From NCBI GenBank assembly GCA_944324235.1, contig CALUVN010000014.1, forward strand, positions 1 to 43,840: DNA of 43,840 nt, written 5' to 3'. A program made the position numbers and the translations under genes. The notes under the pieces are model-generated. The model saw only the letters and a list, made by a program, of their open reading frames with translations. It was not told where the DNA came from and searched no databases. This document shows positions 26,680-35,486 of this stretch, piece after piece. The stretch is from Candidatus Gastranaerophilales bacterium. GTDB taxonomy: Bacteria > Cyanobacteriota > Vampirovibrionia > Gastranaerophilales > Gastranaerophilaceae. How positions within the stretch are numbered: position 1 is the first letter of the stretch; each line of letters starts with the position of its first letter.

Positions 26680-29600
26680 ATGGATCACGGAAAAATTAAC
26701 AAAAGAAAACTTGTAGCATCACTGCTCACAGTATGTTTCTTAGCACATCAAACAATGACATTAAATGTAATGGCAAGCACTATTACCGGTGTAACCGGCA
26801 ATAACGGAGTATATGACATCAACCCTAGTGCAATAAACGGTTCAACAGGTTTCAGACAATATAAAGACTTCAATCTTTCAGAAGGCGATATTGCAAACCT
26901 TATTTACAAATACGGCGAACGTAATGTTGAAAAATTCGTAAACCTTGTTGATAACCAAATTAATATCAACGGTATAGTTAACACAATGAGAGATGGCAAC
27001 TTCTACAACGGACAAGCTGTATTCGTTTCACCGAACGGTATGGTTGTAGGAGCATCAGGTGTTCTTAACGTTGGTTCTTTAGCTGTTTATACCCCAAATT
27101 CCGATGATTTCAAAAACTATAAGAAACACTATTTAACCCAAGATATTTCAATGGTTAAAGACGGTACTTCCAATGTAACAATTAATGGTAAAGTTATTTC
27201 CAGAGGAGATGTTGAAGTTCTGGCTAAAACTGCCTCAATCGGTGCAAATGCAGGAATTATGTCAGGTGTTAAAGGTAACTCTGATGTATTCAACTCAGCA
27301 GCTCAAGCTAACGCTTTATTTTCTCAATTAGTTAATACAGAAGCAACAAGCGGAAATACATTTGCAGCAGAAAACGGAAATATCGTAATTAAAACTTCAA
27401 ACGGAATTGAAGTAAACGGTACAGTTAAAAATATGGCAAACAACGGCAACATTGAACTTACAAACGGAGCAAACGGCGGTATCAAAATCGCATCAGCTGC
27501 AAAAATTCAAAATGCCGGAGATGATACAATTCTTACAAACACAGGTTCTCAAGGTATCAATGTTAAAGGTAAAGTAACCGGTAACAACATCAAAGTTACA
27601 AACTCAAATTCTGATGTTGTAATCGGTGATGCTTCTACAAACAACAATTTGGATGCAAGAAATGATATTTCACTAAACCTTGAAAACGGTGATTTATTAA
27701 ACGCAGGTTATGACAAAACTTTATTAAAAGCAGGTAATGATTTAACCATCAATGTAGAAAACGGTAAAATCGGTGTTTTCCATAACGACGGTGTTGGCCC
27801 TGACGCAAGAGATTTAACTAAATCAGTTAACATCAATGTTCAAGGCAAAGTTAATGCAAAAACAACTGATACAAATAATTCTGGTAACAACCTGTCAATC
27901 AATATGGCAAGCAAAGATTCAAATATGAACGTTGACAGCATTATTGCAGACGGTCAGGTTGCACTTCTTGCTGATTCATCAACAAAAGGTCAAAATCCTT
28001 ACTCTATCTTGAACGCTTCTTCTGATCCTACAAAAGCAAACGTTCAAGGTAAAGGTATTTCATTGATTGCCAGCGGCAACATTGGTGAAAAAGACAATAA
28101 ATTAACATTCAACCAAACAGATGCTGATAATTATGAATTCAATGCTCTTGCAATTAACGATATTAATATTAAAGGTTTAGACGATGCTCATAGCCAAACT
28201 AACGTTAATACAATGATTGCAAGAAACGGCAGTATCAATGCAGAATTTGCCGGAAACGTTAATATCAACGAAACAACAGCAGCAAAAGATTTAAATATTA
28301 CAACTCGCGGTGCTGAATTGAATATTAAAAATTTAGGTTCAGTTCCTAACACCCCTGTTGATTACTATGGTCCAAACGGTACTATTAAACCGCAAAACGT
28401 TGAATTAAAAGCTTTAGATATTAACAAAAATACAAGAGTTGATAAAAATTGGGCTGATTCAATCGTTAAAGTTGAAAACGGAAGACTTCAAGACGGCGGC
28501 GAAATGACTATCACAGCTGATAATATTTACGCTGACGGTGTATATGTTTCATTAGGAAAAGATAATTACGGTACAAGAGTTCAAGATGACAGCACAAACG
28601 CTATTGAAGGTGAAGATTTAACCTTAACTGCAAAAGCTGTAAGACCTGAAGATGTTACCGCAATCGGTCGAGATGAAGATGAAAGAAATTATTATGGTGA
28701 CGACGAAATTCCATTAGACTCAGATGCTGATGCTGATGCCGATGCCGATGCAGACGCAGATGCTGATGCCGATGCAGATGCAGATGCAGACGCCGATGCT
28801 GATGCCGATGCTGATGCCGATGCAGACGCAGATGCTGATGCTGATGCAGACGCTGATGCCGATGCAGACGCAGATGCTGATGCTGATGCCGATGCAGATG
28901 CAGATGCAGATGCTGATGCCGATGCTGATGCTGATGCAGATGCAGACGCTGATGCTGATGCCGATGCAGATGCAGATGCAGATGCTGATGCCGATGCTGA
29001 TGCAGATGCTGATGCCGATGCTGATGCAGATGCTGATGCCGATGCTGATGCCGATGCTGATGCCGATGCTGATGCTGATGCCGATGCCGATGCCGATGCT
29101 GATGCAGATGCTGATGCAGATGCTGACGCTGATGCCGATGCAGATGCAGATGCAGATGCCGATGCAGACGCTGATGCAGATGCCGATGCAGACGCTGATG
29201 CAGATGCTGATGCCGATGCAGATGCAGATGCCGATGCTGATGCCGATGCTGATGCAGACGCCGATGCCGATGCAGATGCTGACGCTGATGCTGATGCCGA
29301 CGCTGATGCAGATGCCGACGCTGATGCAGATGCCGATGCTGATGCTGATGCTGATGCCGACGCCGATGCTGATGCTGACGCTGATGCCGACGCCGATGCT
29401 GATGCTGACGCCGATGCCGATGCCGATGCTGATGCCGACGCCGATGCTGATGCTGACGCTGATGCCGACGCCGATGCTGATGCTGACGCCGATGCCGATG
29501 CCGATGCTGATGCCGACGCCGATGCTGATGCAGACGCCGATGCTGATGCAGACGCCGATGCCGATGCCGATGCAGATGCCGACGCCGATGCTGATGCTGA

Positions 29601-30579
29601 CGCCGATGCTGATGCTGACGCCGATGCCGATGCCGATGCTGATGCCGATGCCGATGCCGATGCAGACGCTGATGCAGATGCAGACGCTGATGCTGATGCC
29701 GATGCCGATGCCGATGCAGACGCTGATGCAGATGCAGACGCAGATGCTGATGCCGATGCTGATGCTGATGCAGATGCTGATGCAGATGCCGATGCAGATG
29801 CTGATGCTGATGCCGATGCTGATGCTGATGCTGATGCCGATGCTGATGCTGATGCTGATGCAGACGCCGACGCCGATGCTGATGCCGATGCTGATGCAGA
29901 TGCAGATGCTGATGCCGATGCAGACGCAGATGCCGATGCTGATGCAGATGCAGATGCTGATGCCGATGCAGACGCAGATGCCGATGCTGATGCTGATGCC
30001 GATGCCGATGCAGACGCAGATGCCGATGCTGATGCTGATGCTGATGCCGATGCCGATGCAGACGCTGATGCCGATGCCGATGCAGACGCCGATGCTGATG
30101 CTGATGCTGATGCTGATGCAGACGCCGATGCTGATGCTGATGCAGACGCTGATGCCGATGCAGACGCTGACTCTGATGATGATGAAGTTGAACAATACGA
30201 CAATATGGGTAAATTAACCTACAAAAAAGACTACGATGAAAACATCTCAACAATTGACAAACGTCAATATATGAGATTCCAGGTTGAAGGTAACAGAAAC
30301 CCTGTTGAGTTAGCTCAAAACAGCAAAATCGAATCACTGGTTGATATTTCAAGAGGCGGTATCGCTCTTAAACACCACAACCAAGTTAAAGTCGGCGATG
30401 TAATCCCTGTACAAATTTCATACGGTGATCTTGATATCTCAGCTGATGTAAAAATCGTATCAGCTACTGATAGAAGAGCCGGTGCAGAGTTCATCAACTT
30501 AGACCAGGCAACAGCCAACAAGTTACTCTATATGAACGTTCTTCTTGAAGAAAACCAAACAATCTCATTGAACAAGTAA
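26680..30579 (+). CDS. Exported FHA-like adhesin 3 with (Asp-Ala)241 tract and C-terminal PilZ domain
   Basis: A 1,299-residue protein in four parts. (1) Signal peptide ([15 protein letters not shown], ending VMAS) and TPS-like domain to about residue 165, close to adhesins 1 and 2. (2) A beta-strand-rich region to about 670, less regular than in adhesin 1. (3) Residues 682-1163 are 241 uninterrupted Asp-Ala dipeptides, carrying 241 negative charges. (4) Residues about 1190-1292 are a PilZ domain with R1195-x3-R1199 (KRQYMRF) and D1222-I-S-R-G-G, the two motifs that bind cyclic di-GMP in known PilZ proteins, plus a late AGAEFINL strand. I start at the ATG at 26680 (SD AAAGGAAG six bases before it), not the upstream TTG at 26653. 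An intracellular ligand domain on an exported protein is a topological puzzle. A bidirectional terminator follows. Confidence 0.85.
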   Translation: MDHGKINKRKLVASLLTVCFLAHQTMTLNVMASTITGVTGNNGVYDINPSAINGSTGFRQYKDFNLSEGDIANLIYKYGERNVEKFVNLVDNQININGIVNTMRDGNFYNGQAVFVSPNGMVVGASGVLNVGSLAVYTPNSDDFKNYKKHYLTQDISMVKDGTSNVTINGKVISRGDVEVLAKTASIGANAGIMSGVKGNSDVFNSAAQANALFSQLVNTEATSGNTFAAENGNIVIKTSNGIEVNGTVKNMANNGNIELTNGANGGIKIASAAKIQNAGDDTILTNTGSQGINVKGKVTGNNIKVTNSNSDVVIGDASTNNNLDARNDISLNLENGDLLNAGYDKTLLKAGNDLTINVENGKIGVFHNDGVGPDARDLTKSVNINVQGKVNAKTTDTNNSGNNLSINMASKDSNMNVDSIIADGQVALLADSSTKGQNPYSILNASSDPTKANVQGKGISLIASGNIGEKDNKLTFNQTDADNYEFNALAINDINIKGLDDAHSQTNVNTMIARNGSINAEFAGNVNINETTAAKDLNITTRGAELNIKNLGSVPNTPVDYYGPNGTIKPQNVELKALDINKNTRVDKNWADSIVKVENGRLQDGGEMTITADNIYADGVYVSLGKDNYGTRVQDDSTNAIEGEDLTLTAKAVRPEDVTAIGRDEDERNYYGDDEIPLDSDADADADADADADADADADADADADADADADADADADADADADADADADADADADADADADADADADADADADADADADADADADADADADADADADADADADADADADADADADADADADADADADADADADADADADADADADADADADADADADADADADADADADADADADADADADADADADADADADADADADADADADADADADADADADADADADADADADADADADADADADADADADADADADADADADADADADADADADADADADADADADADADADADADADADADADADADADADADADADADADADADADADADADADADADADADADADADADADADADADADADADADADADADADADADADADADADADADADADADADADADADADADADADADADADADADADADADADADADADADADADADADADADADADADADADADADADADADADADADADADADADSDDDEVEQYDNMGKLTYKKDYDENISTIDKRQYMRFQVEGNRNPVELAQNSKIESLVDISRGGIALKHHNQVKVGDVIPVQISYGDLDISADVKIVSATDRRAGAEFINLDQATANKLLYMNVLLEENQTISLNK
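28723..30168 (+). repeat. Hexanucleotide tract coding for 241 Asp-Ala dipeptides
   Basis: 1,446 bases of GAY-GCN hexamers without a single interrupting residue. Asp is mostly GAT with scattered GAC. Ala is GCT, GCC or GCA, and I saw no GCG. The tract has clearly higher G+C than its surroundings. It contains higher-order exact repeats: period 78 bp over 29347-29526 and period 48 bp over 29881-29988. All other frames stay open through it, creating long spurious frames on both strands. Confidence 0.97.
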
Positions 30580-30598
30580 TATAAGTAAAACAAGATTA

Positions 30599-30628
30599 AA
30601 AAAGACCGGTTTTAGAGCCGGTCTTTTT
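30599..30628. terminator. Bidirectional terminator between adhesin 3 and the coiled-coil gene
   Basis: A perfect 11-bp stem AAAAAGACCGG / CCGGTCTTTTT with an 8-base loop. It has an A run on one side and a T run on the other, so it can serve both converging genes. Confidence 0.88.
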
Positions 30629-30647
30629 ATTTGTGTATTTATAAATA

Positions 30648-32552
30648 TTAACCGATAGGTCCTGCGTATTTTCTTCTGTTAATGCTTGCAATAACAGATC
30701 TTGTTTTTGCCGGATTAGTAAGTCTGTGTCCGACATAACCGACGCTTGAACCTGTACCTGTTGCCGTATTGTCAAATTGCTGCATTTGTGCGCCTGCTGC
30801 TGATAATGTACTGCCAAGTTTTTTAGCGTTTTCAAACAATTTGCTGCTTTTAGACTGAGGAATTTGGCTTGCCCATTCCTGACTGATTTTGTTGATATCG
30901 TTGTTTGCTGCATTCTTAACCATTTTATTTGCTTTTCTTGCAAGTTTTTTAGTTTTGCCTGCAAGTTTTGCGTTATCCTGTAATAAAGTATCTTTTGCAG
31001 CAGTGAAATGAGCATCAGCATTTGCTGTGAAGTTATTGTCAATAGCATTATTAAAAGCATTTGCTTTCATATCTTTTGCAGAATCACCGGTTATGCCGCT
31101 TTCCATCATTTGAGCTTTAACGTCTTTTCTGAATGCTTTTTCGCTCATTCCGGTTTCTTCCATCAATTTTTTTGCTTGCTCTGTATTTGCAAGGTCTTTA
31201 GCAGCAGCGTTTGCAGCAAGTTTTTGTGTTGCTTGCTCTGCTTTTTGGTTAATAGCTTCCATATTAGAAGAGAATTCTTTTGTACCTTTAACTGCAGCTG
31301 CACCTGACATTATTGCTGTACCTGCGCTTTGCAGTGCACCTGCTAAGTTACCTTCAGCTGCGTATGCTGCAGTTTTTGTTACGTTTGCTGCCAGTGTACC
31401 ATAGTTACCAACAAGTTCTACAACGTTACCGGCTTTCATCATAAATGAACCGGCTGAAATTAATGCAGCACCAACACCGCACCATGATGTTGCTGAACCT
31501 AATGCAATGAGAGCCTGACCGCCAACTTTTAATGCCTGTCCGACCTGTGATATTGTTTGGAATACTTTATCCATTTTTTCAGCAACTTGTATTACTTTGC
31601 TTTGTTCTGTTGATTGGGTGTCAAGCTGCTTTTGAATTTTTATTGCATTCTTCTGGTAAGTTTTACTCATCGTATTCATGCTTTTCAAAGATTTTGTAGA
31701 AACTTTTTGTTTAGTTTGAATGATTTTACCGTTAGAAATCATTATTTGCCCGAGAGAATTGGCTTTTGTTTGCAGGTCTGAAATTTTGGAGCTTGTGTCA
31801 TCAGAACCGCTTACTCCGCCTGATGAGCTTGATGCTGACATTGAGCGGCTTGCTTGTGCGCTTTGCAGACTTTCAATTTCAGCATTAATTGCATCCATTT
31901 CAACTTGTGCTTTTTCTACTTCTTCTGCGGCTTTTTCTATCTCTTTTTGTGCCTGCATGAAAGTTTTTTGTTCTTGTTTAAGTTTTTTCTCAAATGTTTT
32001 GTTTTCTTTAGTTAGGTCTTTTGCGGTTTTGTTTGCATCTTTGCTGACTTTTTCTGAATTTTTGCCTTCAGCTTCAAGTTCCTGGGTTTGTTTTTCCCCA
32101 TCTGCTGCTATTGTTTCGCCTTCTTTAGCCAGAGCTTTACCATCACTGGCATTGTCTACATTTTTATATTCTGCATACGGATCTTCTTTTTCTGTAGATG
32201 CGCTTGCACTTCTTGTTTGTGAACCGCCGCTTTGAACACTGGAGCTCTCGCCGTTATCGACTGAACCGAATTTCTTTTCGTAAATTTCAGTGCCTTTTTC
32301 TTCACCCCACAGTTTTTGATACATTTCAAGTTTTTTATTTTCAGGTTGTTGTGTTTCCTGAGTTTGATTTGGAGTTTGTGTTTGTGCAGGTGTAGAAGTT
32401 TTTGATGTTGAGCGTGCATTTGGAGCATTAAAAATAGAGCCTGTGGATGTCATCCAGGACTGTTGGGTAACAGTTGTCTGCTGCCCTTGTCTTTGCTTCG
32501 CTAATTTATATAGCTCGGCTTTATTCATATTTTGAACGTTATTTACGCTCAC
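30648..32552 (-). CDS. Coiled-coil protein with central hydrophobic region, possible secreted translocator-like protein
   Basis: I do not recognise the family. 634 residues from a GTG start at 32552, chosen because AGGAGAG lies four bases before it and because the start then reads VSVNNVQ, matching the MSVNNIS start of the calpain-like protein at 35308. Visible parts: a Gln/Ser/Thr-rich N-terminal 130 residues; long coiled coils (about 145-250 and 265-330) rich in Lys/Glu/Ala; a hydrophobic Ala/Gly-rich stretch (about 330-450, ALKVGGQALIALGSA, VGAALISAGSFMM); then more Ala/Lys helices and a basic C-terminus. It has no signal peptide. Coiled coils flanking a hydrophobic centre recall type III translocators (IpaB/SipB/YopB), but this is only an architectural likeness. 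It converges on adhesin 3. Confidence 0.6.
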   Translation of the reverse strand: MSVNNVQNMNKAELYKLAKQRQGQQTTVTQQSWMTSTGSIFNAPNARSTSKTSTPAQTQTPNQTQETQQPENKKLEMYQKLWGEEKGTEIYEKKFGSVDNGESSSVQSGGSQTRSASASTEKEDPYAEYKNVDNASDGKALAKEGETIAADGEKQTQELEAEGKNSEKVSKDANKTAKDLTKENKTFEKKLKQEQKTFMQAQKEIEKAAEEVEKAQVEMDAINAEIESLQSAQASRSMSASSSSGGVSGSDDTSSKISDLQTKANSLGQIMISNGKIIQTKQKVSTKSLKSMNTMSKTYQKNAIKIQKQLDTQSTEQSKVIQVAEKMDKVFQTISQVGQALKVGGQALIALGSATSWCGVGAALISAGSFMMKAGNVVELVGNYGTLAANVTKTAAYAAEGNLAGALQSAGTAIMSGAAAVKGTKEFSSNMEAINQKAEQATQKLAANAAAKDLANTEQAKKLMEETGMSEKAFRKDVKAQMMESGITGDSAKDMKANAFNNAIDNNFTANADAHFTAAKDTLLQDNAKLAGKTKKLARKANKMVKNAANNDINKISQEWASQIPQSKSSKLFENAKKLGSTLSAAGAQMQQFDNTATGTGSSVGYVGHRLTNPAKTRSVIASINRRKYAGPIG

Positions 32553-32669
32553 AAAGCTCTCCTGATATTTATACTCTCTAAAGATATAAAAACATCCCAA
32601 ATCCCTTGATTTCAGCATGTTTTGAAATTGTTACATTAGTTAACATTTTTTTTAATAAGGAGTAAAAAT

Positions 32670-32698
32670 TTGCAAAAAAAATATATTTACGTTATTAT
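32670..32698 (+). promoter_or_regulatory. Candidate fabI promoter
   Basis: TTGCAA (32670-32675) and TATTAT (32693-32698) are 17 bases apart, about 38 bases before the fabI ATG. Confidence 0.45.
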
Positions 32699-32736
32699 TA
32701 ACAAGTAACTTAGTATTTTATGAGGGAGAAATAATT

Positions 32737-33543
32737 ATGAAACTAATGGAAGGCAAAAAAGGGTTGATTTTTGGTGTATCTAATACCCACGGTATTGCAT
32801 ATGCTATCGCAAGACAACTTTATGAAGCAGGTGCAGATATTGCATTTACTTATGCCGGTGAAGTTATGGAAAAACGAGTAAGACCGCTGGCAGAAGAAAT
32901 GGGCGCAAAAGTTATCATGAGCTGCGATGTTACTAAAGAAGATGAAATTAAAGCTGTTGTTGCTGAATGTGAAAAAGTTTACGGTAAATTGGATTTTGTT
33001 GTTCATGCTGTAGCTTTTGCTGCTAAAGAAGATTTGCAAGGCAGATTTATTGACACATCTCATGACGGCTGGAATCTTGCAATGGGTGTAAGTGCTTATT
33101 CATTAGTTTCTATCTGCAGAAATGTTGAACCTATTATGAATGAAGGCGGTTCAATTTTTGCTTTGACTTACCTCGGTTCAGAATACGTTGTTGCTAACTA
33201 CAACGTAATGGGTGTTGCAAAAGCTGCATTAGAATCTTCAATGAGATATCTTGCTGCTGATCTCGGTAAGAAAGGTATCAGAGTTAACTGTATTTCTGCA
33301 GGTGCTGTTAAGACTCTTGCTGCAAAAGGTATTTCCGGATTTGACAAAATGCTTAAAGCAGCAGTTGCAAAAGCTCCGCTTAACCGTAACGTATCTTTGG
33401 ATGATGTCGGTAAAGCTGGTTTATATCTGGCTTCAGACCTTTCAACCGGTACTACAGGTCAAATTCTTTATGTTGATTGCGGATGCCACGCAGTATATGC
33501 ATCTCTTGAAGAAATGGAAATTATTGCAAATCATATATCATAA
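32737..33543 (+). CDS. fabI: Enoyl-ACP reductase (FabI)
   Basis: A 268-residue NAD(P)H-dependent SDR-type enoyl-ACP reductase catalysing the last step of fatty-acid elongation. The nucleotide-binding start GLIFGVSNTHGIAYAIA (9-25) has the FabI G-x5-S-I/G-I-A pattern, with HG in place of the common RS. The catalytic pair is Y155-x6-K162 in NYNVMGVAKAALE, with Y145 as the second conserved tyrosine (LTYLG). ISAGAVKTLAAKGISGF is the flexible substrate loop typical of FabI. GAGGGAGA precedes the ATG. The gene stands alone and ends at a terminator shared with the converging toxin-antitoxin pair. Confidence 0.92.
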   Translation: MKLMEGKKGLIFGVSNTHGIAYAIARQLYEAGADIAFTYAGEVMEKRVRPLAEEMGAKVIMSCDVTKEDEIKAVVAECEKVYGKLDFVVHAVAFAAKEDLQGRFIDTSHDGWNLAMGVSAYSLVSICRNVEPIMNEGGSIFALTYLGSEYVVANYNVMGVAKAALESSMRYLAADLGKKGIRVNCISAGAVKTLAAKGISGFDKMLKAAVAKAPLNRNVSLDDVGKAGLYLASDLSTGTTGQILYVDCGCHAVYASLEEMEIIANHIS

Positions 33544-33564
33544 GATATTTATAAACCTGTTATT

Positions 33565-33596
33565 AAAAAGCTCTCTGAAATTTCAGAGGGCTTTTT
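33565..33596. terminator. Bidirectional terminator between fabI and mntA
   Basis: AAAAAGC TCTCTGAAA with TTTCAGAGG GCTTTTT forms an almost perfect stem (one G-T pair) with A and T runs at either side. It overlaps the last bases of mntA. Confidence 0.82.
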
Positions 33597-33900
33597 ATTT
33601 CTGGTAGAAAATTACCCCGTCTTTATCAATATTAGTTTTTATTTCGTTGTTTTCAACATCTGAATAATTCAGTACATCAAAGCTATATGGGGTCGGTAGT
33701 TCGTCAAGTTCGGCTGAAATATGTCTTATAAATTTGAAGTCAATATTTTCGCCGCATATTGCCATATCTATATCCGAAGAATTCTTAAAATTCCCTCTGG
33801 CACGTGAGCCAAAAATAATAACTTTATTAATTTGGTTATATTTTTTAAATAAGTCTGTAATGACTTTTATTGTTTTATCAGAAAGTCCAAATTTATCCAT
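33595..33900 (-). CDS. mntA: MNT nucleotidyltransferase antitoxin (MntA family)
   Basis: A 101-residue minimal nucleotidyltransferase. The signature GSX10DXD is complete: G31-S32 (FGSRARG) and D43-I-D45 (SSDIDMA). Known MntA antitoxins add AMP to a tyrosine of the partner HepT and so switch off its RNase activity. The gene overlaps hepT by 8 bases (ATGGATAA), the normal coupling in this module. The length matches the family. Confidence 0.88.
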   Translation of the reverse strand: MDKFGLSDKTIKVITDLFKKYNQINKVIIFGSRARGNFKNSSDIDMAICGENIDFKFIRHISAELDELPTPYSFDVLNYSDVENNEIKTNIDKDGVIFYQK

Positions 33901-34300
33901 TGAGTTTTTCCGCTAAGATTGTTTCCAGATTGTTTAATTCAGGCAAATATTTGTGAATAATCTCATCCGCAACAGATTTTGCAAATTCTTCTTTGTAAGT
34001 ATGTGAGGTTTTATTTCTTGCTTCAAGCATTTCAATCCAGCAATCACCGTCGGATATTAGATTATGTAAGAATGCATTTTTGATTGTTTCCCGCGGTGTA
34101 TCCGTTTTTATCCCCTCATATTCAAGATAATCTTTCATAGTTTTCCACGCAAGTTCAAAAACCATTTCAAATGCTTGGATTAGTGCCATTATGTAGATTT
34201 TATTCAATCCGTTCTGTTTTATGTAATCATAAGTCTCGTTTATGTTGGCAAGTGCAAGTTTATAATTTTCAAAACGCTGCTGCCATCTGAGTTCGGTCAT
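33893..34300 (-). CDS. hepT: HEPN toxin (HepT family)
   Basis: A 135-residue all-helical HEPN protein of the HI0074 / substrate-binding type. The RNase motif RX4HXY is intact at R95-NKTS-H100-T-Y102; Tyr102 is the residue expected to be adenylylated by MntA. MALIQAFEMVFELAWKTMKDYL is the conserved helix of the family. A Shine-Dalgarno GGAG lies upstream, and a TATAAT (34326 to 34321 on this strand) may serve as -10. The toxin-first order followed by an overlapping antitoxin is usual. It could be a plasmid-type addiction or defence module. Confidence 0.88.
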   Translation of the reverse strand: MTELRWQQRFENYKLALANINETYDYIKQNGLNKIYIMALIQAFEMVFELAWKTMKDYLEYEGIKTDTPRETIKNAFLHNLISDGDCWIEMLEARNKTSHTYKEEFAKSVADEIIHKYLPELNNLETILAEKLNG

Positions 34301-34339
34301 AATATCTCCAATCTGTTTCTATTATACCATATTTAATTT

Positions 34340-35308
34340 CTAAATGGTATCATCCGGATTATGAGTTACAAAATATGTAACCTGAGATTTAAACTTATCG
34401 TATGGCATTGTAATTTCTTCAGAGCTGTTCCATGGATTTTGTAAAATTACGGATTCAATGGAACCATCGTAGTTTCTTTGGACTCCTTTAATAGAATATC
34501 CGTGTTCCGAGACTGTATTAGAGCCACCCAACAGTTTTTGTAAAAAATTCTGCTTTTTAAATGAACACATTGATGCATAATTGTCCGGATTTGAAGAAAT
34601 CTCAGTTAACAATTTATTTAGGGTTTCATCTGTTAATGCACTCCGATTAGGTGACAAAGCGCTTTCAGGAATTCTCTTATCAATGGCCTCAGACTGTAAA
34701 ACATTTCCTTCGCTTCCGGTCAGCATATATAATATTGAGGTTTTACCCTCCATAAGACCTTCTGTCAGAGGGGAGTCCGGATTTTTATAGCTATAGGCAT
34801 CTTCATTAATATGCGAAGAATAAAATTTTTCTGCGGCAACTTCAATAATTTTCATATCAATATCGCCGCTTGAATATTTTTCCGGATTAGCTGTAAGTTC
34901 TTCTGCTGTAATATTTACTGTTTCTTTCTCACCATCTGCATTGTACAATGTAACGTTATAACCGTTATTTCCATCAGGTTCTATTGCATTGCTGATGGCT
35001 TGTTTACCCCATTCAGTGTTGCTCAAAGCATTCACTCCGCTAAGTAAGTAGCAGTCGCCTGTTTCGTCACTTTGTTTTGTGCCCTGAACAGTTCCGTCAC
35101 TTAGAATACCGAACTTCTCTCCAATGCTCATAATATCAACATCTGACATGTTATCAATATCATCTGCAATACTTCCGTTACCGTTTGCATCAAAATTTTT
35201 GTACTCATTCCAGATACTGCTATCTGATGATGATGTAATTTCAGAAGCGCGTGCTTTTATTGCATTTAAATTTTCTGTACTGATCGAACTTATGTTATTT
35301 ACAGACAT
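34340..35308 (-). CDS. Calpain-like cysteine protease, possibly secreted
   Basis: A 322-residue protein with a calpain (C2) catalytic core. Cys86 lies in ETGDCYLLSGVNAL, the equivalent of the calpain G-D-C-W-F/L-L motif. His269 lies in EHGYSIKGV and Asn291 in LQNPWNSSE, in the right order and spacing (the calpain H-A-Y-S and N-P-W-G motifs). Residues 40-51 (DANGNGSIADDI) form an EF-hand-like loop that lacks the acidic residue at position 12. The first 35 residues are Ser/Asn-rich and start MSVNN, like the protein encoded at 32552. No signal peptide or membrane segment is present. Bacterial calpains are uncommon. A role as effector or in processing surface proteins is inferred, not shown. AAGGAGAG precedes the ATG. 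Confidence 0.78.
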   Translation of the reverse strand: MSVNNISSISTENLNAIKARASEITSSSDSSIWNEYKNFDANGNGSIADDIDNMSDVDIMSIGEKFGILSDGTVQGTKQSDETGDCYLLSGVNALSNTEWGKQAISNAIEPDGNNGYNVTLYNADGEKETVNITAEELTANPEKYSSGDIDMKIIEVAAEKFYSSHINEDAYSYKNPDSPLTEGLMEGKTSILYMLTGSEGNVLQSEAIDKRIPESALSPNRSALTDETLNKLLTEISSNPDNYASMCSFKKQNFLQKLLGGSNTVSEHGYSIKGVQRNYDGSIESVILQNPWNSSEEITMPYDKFKSQVTYFVTHNPDDTI

Positions 35309-35401
35309 AAAACTCTCCTTATAATATATAAAAATTAATAAACTGCATTTATTTCAATAGATTATATAAATATTTACAATACTTAATAAAAATCCCGAAT
35401 T

Positions 35402-35430
35402 TTGAATGTTATAAAATTAAGTGTTATAAA
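35402..35430 (+). promoter_or_regulatory. valS promoter
   Basis: TTGAAT (35402-35407), a 17-base spacer and TATAAA (35425-35430), about 57 bases before the valS start codon. A Shine-Dalgarno AGAGGGA lies before the ATG. Confidence 0.55.
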
Positions 35431-35486
35431 AACTTTTTTTGTGCTAAATTGTTGTTATTGAGACATAAAAAGAGGGATTTTTTAAT

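Noticed and set aside
28655..30352. Long open frames of 490-565 codons on the minus strand and one of 497 codons in another plus frame
   Set aside because: They are shadows of the GAY-GCN hexamer tract, which contains no stop in any frame; their products are Ser-Ala, His-Gln/Arg, Ile-Ser/Gly or Met-Leu/Pro polymers without a Shine-Dalgarno sequence.
30648..32618. Upstream ATG start at 32618 for the coiled-coil gene
   Set aside because: The extra 22 residues have no Shine-Dalgarno sequence; the GTG at 32552 has AGGAGAG at the right distance and matches the start of the calpain-like gene.
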